Below, piece by piece: positions 33,823 through 43,700 of a DNA stretch of 64,000 nucleotides. Within the stretch, counting starts at the first letter, position 1. Every line of letters begins with the position of its first letter. The notes beneath the pieces are model-generated. The model had not been told where the DNA came from and did no database searches. It worked only from the letters and a program-made list of their open reading frames with translations. This stretch comes from Saccharopolyspora flava (GTDB lineage: Bacteria; Actinomycetota; Actinomycetes; Mycobacteriales; Pseudonocardiaceae), in contig NZ_FOZX01000004.1 of assembly GCF_900116135.1 (NCBI RefSeq), forward strand, positions 434,001 to 498,000. Reading direction: 5' to 3'. Made by a program: the position numbers and the translations under genes.

Positions 33823-36201
33823 TCAGTAGCTGTAGTCCAGGCCGTTGGTGGGCGACGGCGGCAGCGGCGGCACGTGCGGGTAGGGCTCGAAGGCGAGCGG
33901 GTCCTTGTGGTTGATCGGGAAGTGCGTCGGCGTGGTCCCGGTCGCCGCGCGGTAGGCGCAGGCGGTGGCCGCGAACGCCGGCGCGACGCCCATCTCCCCG
34001 CCGCCGGAGGGCATTTCGCTCTCCTCGGCGGGCAGGATGACCGGGGTGAACTCGAACGGCAGGTTCCACTGCCTGCAGTAGAAGAAGTTGTCCCAGCTGG
34101 CCTCGGCGATGGCGCCCTTGTCGAGGTGCACGCTGGCGGTGAGCGCCTGGGCGAAGCCGTCGATGAAGCCGCCCTGCATCATCGCCTCCAGGCCCAGCGG
34201 GTTGACCACGATGTGCCCGGGCAGCGCCACCAGCACGCCGCGCGTCACGCGCGGTCCCGTCACGCCGTTGCGAACCGGGCGGTTGACGGTCTCGGGCCGG
34301 CAGTCGATCTCCACGAAGCAGGCCATCGTGTTCTTGTACTCGTGGTGCAGCGCGATGCCGTGCCCGACGCCCTCCGGCGTCGGCTGACCCCATCCGCCGA
34401 CTTCGGCGGCCTTGTCGAGGACCTTGAGCAGGTTCTCGTTCTTGACGTACTTGCGCCGGAAGCTGTACGGGTCCATGCCCATCGCCTCGGCGAGCTCGTC
34501 GACGAACAGCTCCCGCGTGGTGGCCACGTCCGGCGAGTACACGTTGCGGGTGCTGCCGGTGTTGAACCCGCCGCGCTTCTGGTTGTTCGCCGGCGACTGG
34601 TGGGTCTCGGTCAGCAGCGTCTTGGTGACGCCGAAGTTGTACAGCGACGGCGTGGTCAGCGTGAAGATGACCTCCGAGACCGAGTAGCCGCCCAGCGGCA
34701 GCCGCGTCGCGGTGGAGGTCAGCGCCTCGCCGAAGCCGTGGCTGAAGTCGGTGCGCACGTTGGCCAGGTGCTGCTCCAGGCTGATCACGTCGTCGGTGAA
34801 CGACGCGCGGATCGTGCCCACCGACATCGGGTGCACGCGGCCCTGCCTGCAGTCGTCGGCGCGGTGCCACATCAGCTTCACCGGTTTGCCGATCTTCTTG
34901 GAGATCTCGGCGGCCTCGGACGCGGCGTCGTGGAACAGGCACCGGCCGAACGACCCGCCGCCGGGAACCACGTGCACGGTGACCTGCTCCTGCGCGAGCC
35001 CGAGCTCGGAGGCGATGGCGGCCTGCGCGACGATCGGCACCTTCACCGTCGACCAGATCTCCGCCCGGTCGGACCGCACGTCGGCGATCGCCGAGTTCAC
35101 GCCCAGGGCGCTGCCGTTGACGAAGCTGAAGGTGTACTGCCGCTCCAGCGTCTTGGTCGCCGGGGTCGGCGGGATCACCGGCGGGGGAGTGGCGGCCTTG
35201 AGCTTGCGCTCCACGGTGTCGTCGGACTCGTCATCGACCGGGCCCGGGCCCCACGACACGTCGAGCGCGTTGACCGCGTCGATGCACTGCCCGAACGTCT
35301 CGCCGCGCACCGCGACTCCGCTGCTGATCTCCACGACGTCGGTGATGCCGGGCATCCGGCGCACCTCGTCGAGGTTCTTGGCGCCGCGCACGGTGCCGTT
35401 GATCGTCGGCGGCCTGCACACCATCGTCGGTTTCGCGTCGGGCACCTGCAGGTCGGTGGTGAACTTCTTGCGCCCGGTGACGGCTTCCAGCGCGTCGATG
35501 CGCCGGGTCGGCTTGCCGACGACGGTGAACTCCGACTCCGGCTTGAGCGTCGCCTCGACCTGCCGCGTCGTGTCGCTGGCGGCCCGGTGCACCAGGTCGC
35601 CGTAGGGGATGGCGTTGCCCGCGGCGGAGGTGATCGTGCCGAGCTTGGCGGTGAGCAGGTCGGTCTGCTCGCCGAGCACGTGCGACGCGGCCTCCAGCAG
35701 CCTGCCCTTGGCGACCGCGGCGGCGGTGCGCACCGGCCAGTACAGCGCGCTGATCGACGCCGAACCACCGGTGAGCTGGTTGAACACCAGCTCCGGGCGG
35801 GCGTCGGCGAGGGTGATGTGCACCTTCTCCAGGGGCAGTTCGAGCTCTTCGGCGATGAGCATCGCGATCGCGGTGGTCAGGCCCTGGCCGACCTCGGTGC
35901 GGTGCAGCGCGAACGACGCCGAGCCGTCCTCGTTGAGCTGCACGGCGATGAGGTTGGCGGTGGGTCTGGCCGCGTAGACCAGCCCGTCGGTGAGGTCGAC
36001 GTGGTCGGCGACCTGCGGGGTCGGGGGTAAGCCGGCGCCGGTCTCGGCGGCGTGCGCGGACGGCCCGAACAGCGAGGCGCCGCCGAGTTCGGCCGCCGCG
36101 ACGAGGGTCGGTGCCGCCAGCAGGTATCCGAGGAAGCGGCGTCGGGTGGGAGCGGTGGCGCCGGGGTCCGGAGCCGCGGTGTCCGCGCGAGAAGATCGCA
36201 T
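33823..36201 (-). CDS. Mo-cofactor large subunit, isoquinoline 1-oxidoreductase type (Tat signal)
   Basis: 792 residues from the ATG at 36199-36201. N-terminal TRRRFLGYLLAAPTLVAAAE is a Tat signal ending near SAHAAET, so the complex acts outside the membrane. Mo-pterin parts: VPGGGSFGRCLFHDAASEAA, HQSPANNQKRGGFNTGSTRN, GVGHGIALHHEYKN, and SGGGEMGVAPAFAATACAYR, with the catalytic Glu in GEMG. Oxidises an N-heterocycle or aldehyde by water-derived hydroxylation; the true substrate is unknown. The small subunit, without a signal, is probably co-exported. A GAF-LuxR regulator diverges upstream. Confidence 0.88.
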   Translation of the reverse strand: MRSSRADTAAPDPGATAPTRRRFLGYLLAAPTLVAAAELGGASLFGPSAHAAETGAGLPPTPQVADHVDLTDGLVYAARPTANLIAVQLNEDGSASFALHRTEVGQGLTTAIAMLIAEELELPLEKVHITLADARPELVFNQLTGGSASISALYWPVRTAAAVAKGRLLEAASHVLGEQTDLLTAKLGTITSAAGNAIPYGDLVHRAASDTTRQVEATLKPESEFTVVGKPTRRIDALEAVTGRKKFTTDLQVPDAKPTMVCRPPTINGTVRGAKNLDEVRRMPGITDVVEISSGVAVRGETFGQCIDAVNALDVSWGPGPVDDESDDTVERKLKAATPPPVIPPTPATKTLERQYTFSFVNGSALGVNSAIADVRSDRAEIWSTVKVPIVAQAAIASELGLAQEQVTVHVVPGGGSFGRCLFHDAASEAAEISKKIGKPVKLMWHRADDCRQGRVHPMSVGTIRASFTDDVISLEQHLANVRTDFSHGFGEALTSTATRLPLGGYSVSEVIFTLTTPSLYNFGVTKTLLTETHQSPANNQKRGGFNTGSTRNVYSPDVATTRELFVDELAEAMGMDPYSFRRKYVKNENLLKVLDKAAEVGGWGQPTPEGVGHGIALHHEYKNTMACFVEIDCRPETVNRPVRNGVTGPRVTRGVLVALPGHIVVNPLGLEAMMQGGFIDGFAQALTASVHLDKGAIAEASWDNFFYCRQWNLPFEFTPVILPAEESEMPSGGGEMGVAPAFAATACAYRAATGTTPTHFPINHKDPLAFEPYPHVPPLPPSPTNGLDYSY

Positions 36202-36613
36202 GGGGCTCAACCTTTCGACGAAGCGGTCGGTTCGGGCGTGGTGGTTTTCGTCGTGCGGGTCGGTTGGCGAGTCATGGTGCAGGAGTGAACGACCGCTCAC
36301 ATACCCCCGAGATGGGGTGGTGATCTCGCGGCGAACCGCGCGCGGCGGGCGGAATCGGATCTCCGGTGGTCAGCGGGCACCACTTCCGAACCCCGATCAC
36401 GGGGCGTGGCCGCAACTCCACCCGAACAGTCGCCCCCGGACGGGGGTAGTGGCGGCGAAACCGCTGCGGTTCGCGCACGCGGAGAATCGGTTCAGCCGCC
36501 AAATGGCCGGTATAGTGTTGCAACTCGATGCCACGTCGGAGTGGCAGGTGTCTTCGGCGCGGGACGGGGAGGCGGACCGGAACGCGCCGATCAGCCGATG
36601 GAGGACGGACACT
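36202..36613. promoter_or_regulatory. divergent iorB/luxR promoter region
   Basis: 412 nt without a credible gene. It contains two imperfect-to-perfect C/G inverted repeats, ACCC-N8-GGGT at 36303-36318 and GCCC-N8-GGGT at 36432-36447. The first has ACCCC/GGGGT arms. They resemble the site at 52091-52110 beside the paralogous regulator. Confidence 0.45.
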
Positions 36614-37528
36614 ATGACCGGCAGCGGAAACGGCAACGGCGCCGTGGCCCGGGCGACCGCGTCCCGCGGGGCGGGCAACCGCCGTCGCCCGGACGACCGG
36701 GACGCGCTGCGCGCCGAATTGCGTTCGGTGGCAACCGATCTGGAGTTCCCGGTCGCCTTCGGCGGGGAGGTCGCCGACGGCGGCGTCCGGCTCACCGAGC
36801 ACTTCGGAGCCCTGACCCAGCGCCTGCACAACCTGGAGGTCCGCGAGGGCAAGGGCCTCGGCGGGCAGGCCCTGGCGTTCGGCAGGCCGATCGGGGTGGC
36901 CGACTACGGCGCCGCCCGCCACATCACCCACGACTACGACGGCCCGGTCAAGGCCGAGCGGCTCTCGGCGGTGCTGGCGGTTCCGGTGCGGGTGCGCGGC
37001 AGGTGCCGCGCCGTGCTCTACGGCGCGATCCGGGAGCGCGTCGGCGTCGGCGACCGGGCGCGGGACTCGCTGGTGGCGGCCGGGCGGCGGCTGGCCGCCG
37101 AGCTGGCGGTGCGCGACGAGGTCGACCGGAGGCTGTCGACGGCCGAGACGATCGCGGCGTCCAGTCGGCCCGAGATGCCCGACGTCGCGAAGCTGGAGGA
37201 GCTGCGCTCCGTCCACTCCGACCTGTGCGCGCTCGCGGGCTCGGTCGAGGACTCCGCGCTGCGCGGCCGGATGTACGAGGTCGCGCAGCGCCTCGCCGAC
37301 CTGCGCTCGGGCGAGACCCAGCCGCCGCCCGAATTCCGCCTGTCGCGCCGGGAGATCGACGTGCTCGCCCAGGTCGCGCTGGGCTGCACCAACGCCGAGG
37401 TGGCCGAGCGGTTGTCGCTGTCGCCGGAGACGGTGAAGGCCTACCTGCGCACGGCGATGCGCAGGCTCGGCGCCCACACCCGGCACGAGGCCGTGGTGCG
37501 CGCCCGGTCCGCGTGGCTGCTGCCGTGA
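36614..37528 (+). CDS. GAF-LuxR transcriptional regulator
   Basis: 304 residues. A GAF-like sensor (about 40-165) has GLGGQALAFGRPIGVADYGA and AVLAVPVRVRGRCRAVLYGA; a helical linker follows; the C-terminal LuxR HTH has LSRREIDVLAQVALGCTNAE and LSLSPETVKAYLRTAMRRLG. GAF may bind a small acyl or aromatic ligand. GGAGG lies upstream of the ATG at 36614. Divergent from iorBA and 98 nt before an acyl-CoA synthetase, so it likely controls one or both. Its paralogue at 52165 is likewise next to an acyl-CoA synthetase. Confidence 0.85.
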   Translation: MTGSGNGNGAVARATASRGAGNRRRPDDRDALRAELRSVATDLEFPVAFGGEVADGGVRLTEHFGALTQRLHNLEVREGKGLGGQALAFGRPIGVADYGAARHITHDYDGPVKAERLSAVLAVPVRVRGRCRAVLYGAIRERVGVGDRARDSLVAAGRRLAAELAVRDEVDRRLSTAETIAASSRPEMPDVAKLEELRSVHSDLCALAGSVEDSALRGRMYEVAQRLADLRSGETQPPPEFRLSRREIDVLAQVALGCTNAEVAERLSLSPETVKAYLRTAMRRLGAHTRHEAVVRARSAWLLP

Positions 37529-37541
37529 CTCGGACGGGTGG

Positions 37542-37559
37542 TACCCCAATTCGGGTGTA
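37542..37559. promoter_or_regulatory. inverted repeat before the acyl-CoA synthetase
   Basis: ACCC-CAATTC-GGGT with flanking TA on both sides, about 70 nt upstream of the synthetase GTG. Related in arms, though not in spacing (6 rather than 8), to the other C/G repeats near the GAF-LuxR genes. Confidence 0.4.
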
Positions 37560-37626
37560 ACGCGGCTCGGGCGAGGTCTCTACGGTGTGTGGTCACCAGC
37601 ACACGCCACCTGCCCGGGAGGACGCC

Positions 37627-39255
37627 GTGACCGCGGTCGAGATTTCCTATTCGTCCGGTACCTCTGACACGCCGCTGCTGGGCGACACCATCGGCGACAA
37701 CCTGCGGCGCACCGTCGAGCGCGTGCCGGACCGCGATGCGCTGATCGAGCACTCCACGGGGCGGCGGTGGACCTACCGGGAGTTCGACGCCGAGGTCGAC
37801 GCGGTCGCCCTGGGGCTGCTCGACGCCGGGATCACCAAGGGCGACCGGGTCGGCATCTGGGGGCCGAACCGCGCCGAGTGGACCCTGACCCAGTACGCGA
37901 CGGCCAAGATCGGCGCGATCCTGGTCAACATCAACCCCGCCTACCGGCTGCACGAGCTGGAGTACGTGCTCAACCAGGCCGGCATCCGGATGCTGGTGGC
38001 GGCGCGCTCGTTCAAGACCTCCGACTACGCGGGCATGATCGCCGAGGCGCGGCCGAAATGCCCTGCGCTGGAACAGGTCGTGCTCTTCGACGACCCGGAA
38101 TGGTTGCAGCTGCTGGAGAACGGGCGCGCGGGCGACCGGAACCGGCTGCGCCAGGTGGCCGAGACGCTGTCGGCCGACGACGCGATCAACATCCAGTACA
38201 CCTCGGGCACCACGGGATTCCCGAAGGGCGCGACGCTGTCGCACCACAACATCCTCAACAACGGGTTCTTCGTCGGCGAGCTGTGCGGCTACACCGAGGC
38301 GGACCGGGTGGCGATCGTGCCGCCGTTCTACCACTGCTTCGGCATGGTGATGGGCAACCTCGCCTGCACCTCGCACGGGTCGGCGATGGTGATCCCGTCG
38401 GAGGGCTTCGACCCGGGCACGGCGCTGGCGGCGGTGGCGGCCGAGCGCTGCACGTCGCTGTACGGGGTGCCGACGATGTTCATCGCCGAGCTCGACCACC
38501 CGGAGTTCGAGTCGTTCGACCTGTCCTCGCTGCGCACCGGCATCATGGCGGGCTCGCCGTGCCCGGTGGAGGTGATGAAGCAGGTCATCGACCGGATGGG
38601 CATGTCGGAGGTGGCGATCTGCTACGGCATGACCGAGACCTCGCCGGTGTCGACGCAGACCCGCGCCGACGACTCGCTGGAGCGCCGGGTGTCCACCGTG
38701 GGCCGGGTGGGCCCGCACCTGGAGGTCAAGATCGTCGACCCGACCACCGGGCTGACCGTGCCGCGCGGCGAACCGGGGGAGCTGTGCACGCGCGGGTACT
38801 CGGTGATGCTGGGCTACTGGGAGCAGCCGGAGAAGACGGCCGAGGTCATCGACTCGGCCCGCTGGATGCACACCGGCGACCTGGCTGTGATGGACTCCGA
38901 CGGCTACGTCTCGATCACCGGCCGGATCAAGGACATGGTGATCCGCGGCGGCGAGAACGTCTACCCGCGCGAGATCGAGGAGTTCCTCTACACCCACCCG
39001 GACGTGCTGGACGCGCAGGTCATCGGCGTTCCCGACGACCGCTACGGCGAGGAGCTCATGGCCTGGGTGCGGCTGCGCGAAGGGGCTCCCGAGCTGACCG
39101 CCGAGGCGCTGCGCGAGTTCTGCACCGGCAAGCTCGCCCACTACAAGATCCCTCGCTACGTGCACGTCGTCGACGACTTCCCGATGACGGTGACCGGCAA
39201 GGTCCGCAAGGTCGAGATGCGCGAGCGCGCCCGGGACATCCTCGACCTCGGCTGA
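37627..39255 (+). CDS. fatty acyl-CoA synthetase (AMP-binding)
   Basis: 542 residues, FadD-size. ANL motifs: [18 protein letters not shown] (P-loop), [13 protein letters not shown] (A5), [37 protein letters not shown] (A7/A8), [19 protein letters not shown] and the C-terminal catalytic Lys in [11 protein letters not shown]. Forms acyl-CoA from a fatty acid, ATP and CoA. GGGAGG precedes the GTG at 37627. Downstream of the GAF-LuxR gene and upstream of a small tautomerase; likely regulated by the former. Chain length cannot be told. Confidence 0.9.
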   Translation: MTAVEISYSSGTSDTPLLGDTIGDNLRRTVERVPDRDALIEHSTGRRWTYREFDAEVDAVALGLLDAGITKGDRVGIWGPNRAEWTLTQYATAKIGAILVNINPAYRLHELEYVLNQAGIRMLVAARSFKTSDYAGMIAEARPKCPALEQVVLFDDPEWLQLLENGRAGDRNRLRQVAETLSADDAINIQYTSGTTGFPKGATLSHHNILNNGFFVGELCGYTEADRVAIVPPFYHCFGMVMGNLACTSHGSAMVIPSEGFDPGTALAAVAAERCTSLYGVPTMFIAELDHPEFESFDLSSLRTGIMAGSPCPVEVMKQVIDRMGMSEVAICYGMTETSPVSTQTRADDSLERRVSTVGRVGPHLEVKIVDPTTGLTVPRGEPGELCTRGYSVMLGYWEQPEKTAEVIDSARWMHTGDLAVMDSDGYVSITGRIKDMVIRGGENVYPREIEEFLYTHPDVLDAQVIGVPDDRYGEELMAWVRLREGAPELTAEALREFCTGKLAHYKIPRYVHVVDDFPMTVTGKVRKVEMRERARDILDLG

Positions 39256-39300
39256 GCGGCTACGGTCGGGTCGCACTGCCACGAGGTCGAGGAGTCCGCG

Positions 39301-39528
39301 ATGCCGCACGTGAACGTCAAGTTCTTCCCGAAGGAGGTCAGCGAGGAGCAGAAGAGCTCGCTCGCTGAGTCGATCACCGCTGCGCTAATCGAGCACCTGG
39401 GCACCCGTGACGGGGCTGTGTCGATCAGTCTGGAGCCGGTGGAGAAGGACGTCTGGAACGACACCGTCGTGCAGCCCGAGATCGCCGGGCGGCCCGAGCT
39501 GCTGATCAAGCGCCCGGATTACCTCTGA
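39301..39528 (+). CDS. tautomerase family protein (4-oxalocrotonate type)
   Basis: 75 residues beginning MPHVNVKFFPKEVSEEQKSS. After Met removal Pro1 would be the catalytic base, as in 4-oxalocrotonate tautomerase; AESITAALIEHLG and VSISLEPVEKDVW complete the beta-alpha-beta unit. GAGGAG lies upstream. The usual 4-OT is 62 residues, so this is a slightly long member. It may isomerise an unsaturated keto acid; there is no obvious meta-cleavage pathway beside it. Confidence 0.82.
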   Translation: MPHVNVKFFPKEVSEEQKSSLAESITAALIEHLGTRDGAVSISLEPVEKDVWNDTVVQPEIAGRPELLIKRPDYL

Positions 39529-39548
39529 GTCCGGGGGCTGGGGAGGTG

Positions 39549-39578
39549 GAGCGCGCGAACCCGCTGGTCCGCGCGCTC
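39549..39578. terminator. hairpin between tautomerase and protease genes
   Basis: GAGCGCGCG and CGCGCGCTC with a 12-nt loop lie between two convergent stops (39528 and 39587). Likely a shared terminator. Confidence 0.65.
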
Positions 39579-39586
39579 CCGGGCTC

Positions 39587-40138
39587 CTAGCGGGTGGCCG
39601 GGGCTTCGGTGAACAGCTGCGGGGCGATCTCGGTGCCCTCGGCGAAGTTCTGCTCGACCTCGGCCTTCTCCGCCTCGTTGGGGAGGTCGTTGGCGCAGTC
39701 GGTGCCCGCGCTCGCGCCCGACATGAGGTCCTCGCAGACGCCGGTGCGGTTGTCCGGCAGGCCGAGGATGTGGCCGATCTCGTGGGTGGCGATGCGGGGG
39801 ATGTGGTGGCCCTCGTTGACGGCCTCGCGGCCCATCCACACCGTGCCCGAGCCCAGCGAGTCGGTCTGGGCGCGCGGCCAGCCGTCGTCGGCGAGGACCG
39901 TGAGGTCGGCCTGGCCGTCGGTGGCCTTCTCGAACTTCACGTTGGTGACCTGGGAGTTCCAGGTGGCGGTGGCCTCGTCGATGGCGGCCTGGAACTCCTG
40001 CGCCTGGCTGGCGTCGTAGGTGACGACGTGCGGCTCGGCGGTGTCGCCGACGGCCGCGCCGGCCAGCGGCGCTCCCGTGACCAGCAGCAGCGCCGTCGCC
40101 GCGCCGGCGAGCGCGGTGGACGTGGAAAACCTGGGCAT
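39587..40138 (-). CDS. secreted snapalysin-type zinc metalloprotease
   Basis: 183 residues. A Sec signal peptide (STSTALAGAATALLLVTGAP, cleaved near AGA-AVG) precedes a small metzincin-like catalytic domain with the zinc motif ATHEIGHILGLPDN (HExxHxxGxxD) and CEDLMSGASAGTDC, the two Cys probably forming a disulfide. Snapalysins (M7) are the smallest metalloproteases of streptomycetes. The CTGGCGG-ATAA-CCGCCAG palindrome 88 nt upstream may be its operator; known snapalysin genes are controlled by LysR-type activators, but none is adjacent here. Confidence 0.9.
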   Translation of the reverse strand: MPRFSTSTALAGAATALLLVTGAPLAGAAVGDTAEPHVVTYDASQAQEFQAAIDEATATWNSQVTNVKFEKATDGQADLTVLADDGWPRAQTDSLGSGTVWMGREAVNEGHHIPRIATHEIGHILGLPDNRTGVCEDLMSGASAGTDCANDLPNEAEKAEVEQNFAEGTEIAPQLFTEAPATR

Positions 40139-40788
40139 CTCGGCTCCTCACTCTCGGCGCCGCCCGCCGGGGTGTGGCGGGCGACGACGGCGAGGCTAGG
40201 CAGGATCGCCGCCCCGATCCGGACACTGGCGGATAACCGCCAGGTCAGGCGCTCTCACCGTCCGAAGTGGATCCCGGCTTTCCCGGTGCTCGCCAGGGGA
40301 CAGTTTTTCCTCGAATCACCCATGATCAATATCCCTTTTGTCCGGTCAATTCGAGGAAAAACCGTCCCCTGGCGACGACCGAGCGCCCCGCGACCACCAC
40401 TCCGGAGACGCGGCGACGCGCACGATTTCGCGCGGTCTCCGTCGAACGTCGCCGTTGCTTCGGCCAAGTTCGGAGTTCGAGCGGCCTTGGGTTCGTTGCG
40501 GTGATCCAAGAGTTCTGCGGGGGAGGGGTTTTCGGGCTCGTGCGGTTGAAGTGCGCAGGGCGGCTTCCGGTTCGTGGTGCGGGGTTCACGCGGGGTCACG
40601 CGATGTCCCTGGAGTGTGATGACCCGCACGTGGTCAGGCGTGTGATGCGGCATCGATCACCGGGAGATCGTAGGCTGAACAGTCCGCCGCGCGTGGCTCG
40701 TTCGGAGCACGCGCCGGAGACGACAGGAGAGGGACACCGTGGCCGCACCCAGCTCGAGGACCGCGCACCCGGCGAAACGGCGGACCCG
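40139..40788. promoter_or_regulatory. long divergent region between protease and Pls-type synthetase
   Basis: 650 nt. It holds a perfect CTGGCGG-ATAA-CCGCCAG repeat (40226-40243), family 1 repeat copy d (40291-40374), about 290 nt where I see nothing definite, then a short leader reading frame just before the synthetase. The open frame through the region is not conserved-looking coding sequence. Confidence 0.5.
40291..40374. repeat. dispersed palindrome family 1, copy d
   Basis: 26-bp arms (40291-40316, 40349-40374) with one G/T-type mismatch. Inner arm is TTTTTCCTCGAAT instead of TTTTAGCCATAAT, changed on both sides so pairing is kept. The interior, read on the minus strand, has ATTGATCATGGGTG as in copies b and e. 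Confidence 0.85.
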
Positions 40789-40792
40789 GTGA
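40739..40792 (+). other. possible 17-codon leader peptide before the synthetase
   Basis: AGGAGAGGG (40725-40733) sits 5 nt before a GTG that opens VAAPSSRTAHPAKRRTR, ending in a TGA that overlaps the synthetase GTG (40789-40792, GTGA). This is the only strong ribosome site in the region, and the synthetase start itself has none. Either a coupled leader peptide or a frameshift in the true N-terminus. Confidence 0.4.
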
Positions 40793-43700
40793 CGCTGACC
40801 ACGGCACGGGAATCCCTGCAGGAGACCTCGACCAGCGCCGTCTACTGGTCCGAGCGCGCCGCCGGCCCCCGCACCCTCGTCGACGTCCTGCACGCCACCG
40901 CGAAGCGCCATCCCGACGCCGCCGCGATCGACGACGGCACCGGCGCGCTGACCTACCGCCGCCTGACCGGCGAGGTCGACGCGGTGCGCCGCCGACTCGC
41001 CGAATCCGGCATCGGTGCAGGTGACAGGGTCGGCATCCGCATCCCCTCCGGCGCCGCCGAGCTCTACGTCTCGATCCTGGGCGTGCTGGCCGCGGGCGCG
41101 GCCTACGTGCCGGTGGACGCCGACGACCCCGACGACCGCGCCGAGCTGGTGTTCGGCGAAGCCGACGTGTGCGCCGTCCTGACCGGCGGAAACGCCCTCG
41201 ACCTGCGCCGCGCGCCCGGCGGAGACCTGCGCGCGCCCACCCCGGACGACGACGCCTGGATCATCTTCACCTCCGGCTCCACCGGCAAGCCCAAGGGCGT
41301 GGCCGTCAGCCACGCCTCGGCCGCCGCGTTCGTCGACGCCGAAGCCCGCCTGTTCCTCACCGACGAACCCATCGGCCCCGGTGACCGGGTGCTGGCCGGG
41401 CTGTCGGTGGCCTTCGACGCCTCCTGCGAGGAGATGTGGCTGGCGTGGCGGCACGGCGGCTGCCTGGTGCCCGCGCCACGCGCCCTCGTGCGCACCGGCG
41501 TCGACCTCGGCCCCTGGCTGGTCGCCCAGCGCATCACCGTCGTCTCCACCGTCCCCACCCTGGCCGCGCTGTGGCCGGTCGAGGCCCTGGAGGACGTGCG
41601 GCTGCTCATCCTCGGCGGCGAGGCCTGCTCGCAGGAGCTCGCCGAACGGCTCGACGTCGAAGGCCGCGAGGTCTGGAACACCTACGGGCCGACCGAGGCC
41701 ACCGTGGTGGCCTGCGCCGCGCAGCTCAGCGGCGACGAGCAGGTCCGCATCGGCCTGCCGCTGGCCGGCTGGCAGCTGGCCGTCGTCGACGAGGCCGGGC
41801 GGCCGGTCGGCATGGGCGAGACCGGTGAGCTCGTCATCGGCGGCGCGGGCCTGGCCCGCTACCTCGACGCCGCCAAGGACGCCGAGAAGTTCGCCCCGCT
41901 GCCCTCCCTCGGCTGGGACCGGGCCTACCGCAGCGGTGACGTGGTGCGCGCCGAACCCGAGGGCCTGCTGTTCGTCGGCCGCGCCGACGAGCAGGTCAAG
42001 CTCGGCGGCAGGCGGATCGAGCTCGGCGAGGTCGACGCGGCGCTGGCCGCGCTGCCGCACGTCGCCGGGGCCGCCGCCGCGGTGCAGACCACCGCGGCGG
42101 GCAACCAGGTCCTCGTCGGCTACGTCGTGCCCAGCGGCGCGGAGTTCGACCACGACGCCTCCGTGCGGCAGCTGCAGGAGCGCCTGCCCGCCGCGCTGGT
42201 GCCGCTGCTGGCCGCCATCGACGACCTGCCCACCCGCACCTCCGGCAAGGTCGACCGCGCCGCCCTGCCGTGGCCGCTGCCCAACACCGGCCCCGGCGGA
42301 ACCCTGTCGGCCACCGAGTCGTGGCTGGCCGAGGGCTGGGCGGAGATCCTCGGCATCGAGGTCGCCGACCCCGCCGCCGACTTCTTCGCCCACGGCGGCG
42401 GCAGCCTCACCGCCGCGCAGCTCATCGCCCGCATCCGCACCCGCCACCCGCAGGTGTCGGTCGCCGACATCTACCAGGAACCCACCCTCGGCGGGCTCGC
42501 CGCGCACCTCGACGCGCTGGACGCGGCCACCGACAACCCGCAGCACGAGGTCACCCCCACGCCGCGCCGCACCGGGCTGCTGCAGCTGCTCGTCCTGCTG
42601 CCGATGTTCTCGCTGGTCGGCCTGCGGTGGCTGACCGCGCTCGCCGCCCTCGGCAACGTGCTCACCTGGATCGGCGCCGTGGACTTCCTGCCCGCGGTGT
42701 CGTGGTGGTGGATCGCCGGGGCGTGGGCGGTGCTGTTCACCCCCGCCGGGCGCATCACGATCTCGGCCGTCGGCGCGCGCCTCCTGCTCGACGGGGTGCG
42801 CCCCGGCAGCTACCCGCGCGGCGGCGGAGTCCACTTGAGACTGTGGGCCGCGCAGCAGCTCGCCGAGTTCTCCGGCGCCACCGGGGTTTCCGGCGCGTCC
42901 TGGACCGCGTTCTACGCGCGGGCGCTGGGCGCCCAGGTCGCCGACGACGTCGACCTGCACTCGCCGCCGCCGATCACCGGCCTGCTCAAGATCGGCAAGG
43001 GCGCGGCGGTGGAACCCGAGGTCGACCTCTCCGGCTACTGGGTCGACGGCGACCGGGTGCGCATCGGCAAGATCCGCGTCGGCGCCGGGGCACGCGTCGG
43101 CGCGCGCAGCACCCTGCTGCCCGGCGCCCGCATCGGCAAGCGCGCCGAGATCGCCGCCGGATCCACCGTGCACGGCTCGGTGCCCGCCGGTCAGCGCTGG
43201 TCGGGCTCCCCGGCCAGCCGGGTCGCCAAGTCCGGCCCGAACTGGCCCACCGGCCGCCCGCCCCGGTCGCGGACCTGGGTGGCGTTCTACGGCCTGTCGT
43301 CGATGCTGCTCGCGGCGCTGCCGCTGGTCGCCGCGACACCGGGCGTGGTCCTGCTCGGCCGCGCCCTGGCCGGATCACCGGACCTGGGCACCGCGCTGCT
43401 GCGGACGCTGCCGGTCGTGCCGCTGGCCGGTCTCACCTACTTCCTGGGCTACGCGCTGCTGGTGCTGGTGTGCGTTCGGGCGCTGAGCATCGGTCTGCGC
43501 GAGGGCCACCACCCCGTCCACGGCCGGGTGGCCTGGCAGGCGTGGACCACCGAGCGGCTGATGGACATGGCGCGAGTGGGCCTGTTCCCGCTCTACGCGA
43601 GCCTGATCACGCCGGTGTGGCTGCGGCTGCTGGGCGCCAAGGTCGGCCGCGACGTGGAGGCCTCCACGGTGCTGGCGCTGCCGAAGATGACCAACGTCGC

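Noticed and set aside
33874-36030. 718-codon open frame on the plus strand
   Set aside because: Antisense to the Mo large subunit; no recognisable domain, composition typical of a GC-skew shadow.
40267-40788. 174 extra codons before the synthetase
   Set aside because: This stretch covers a dispersed palindrome and promoter sequence and has no domain similarity; the family N-terminus fits the GTG at 40789.
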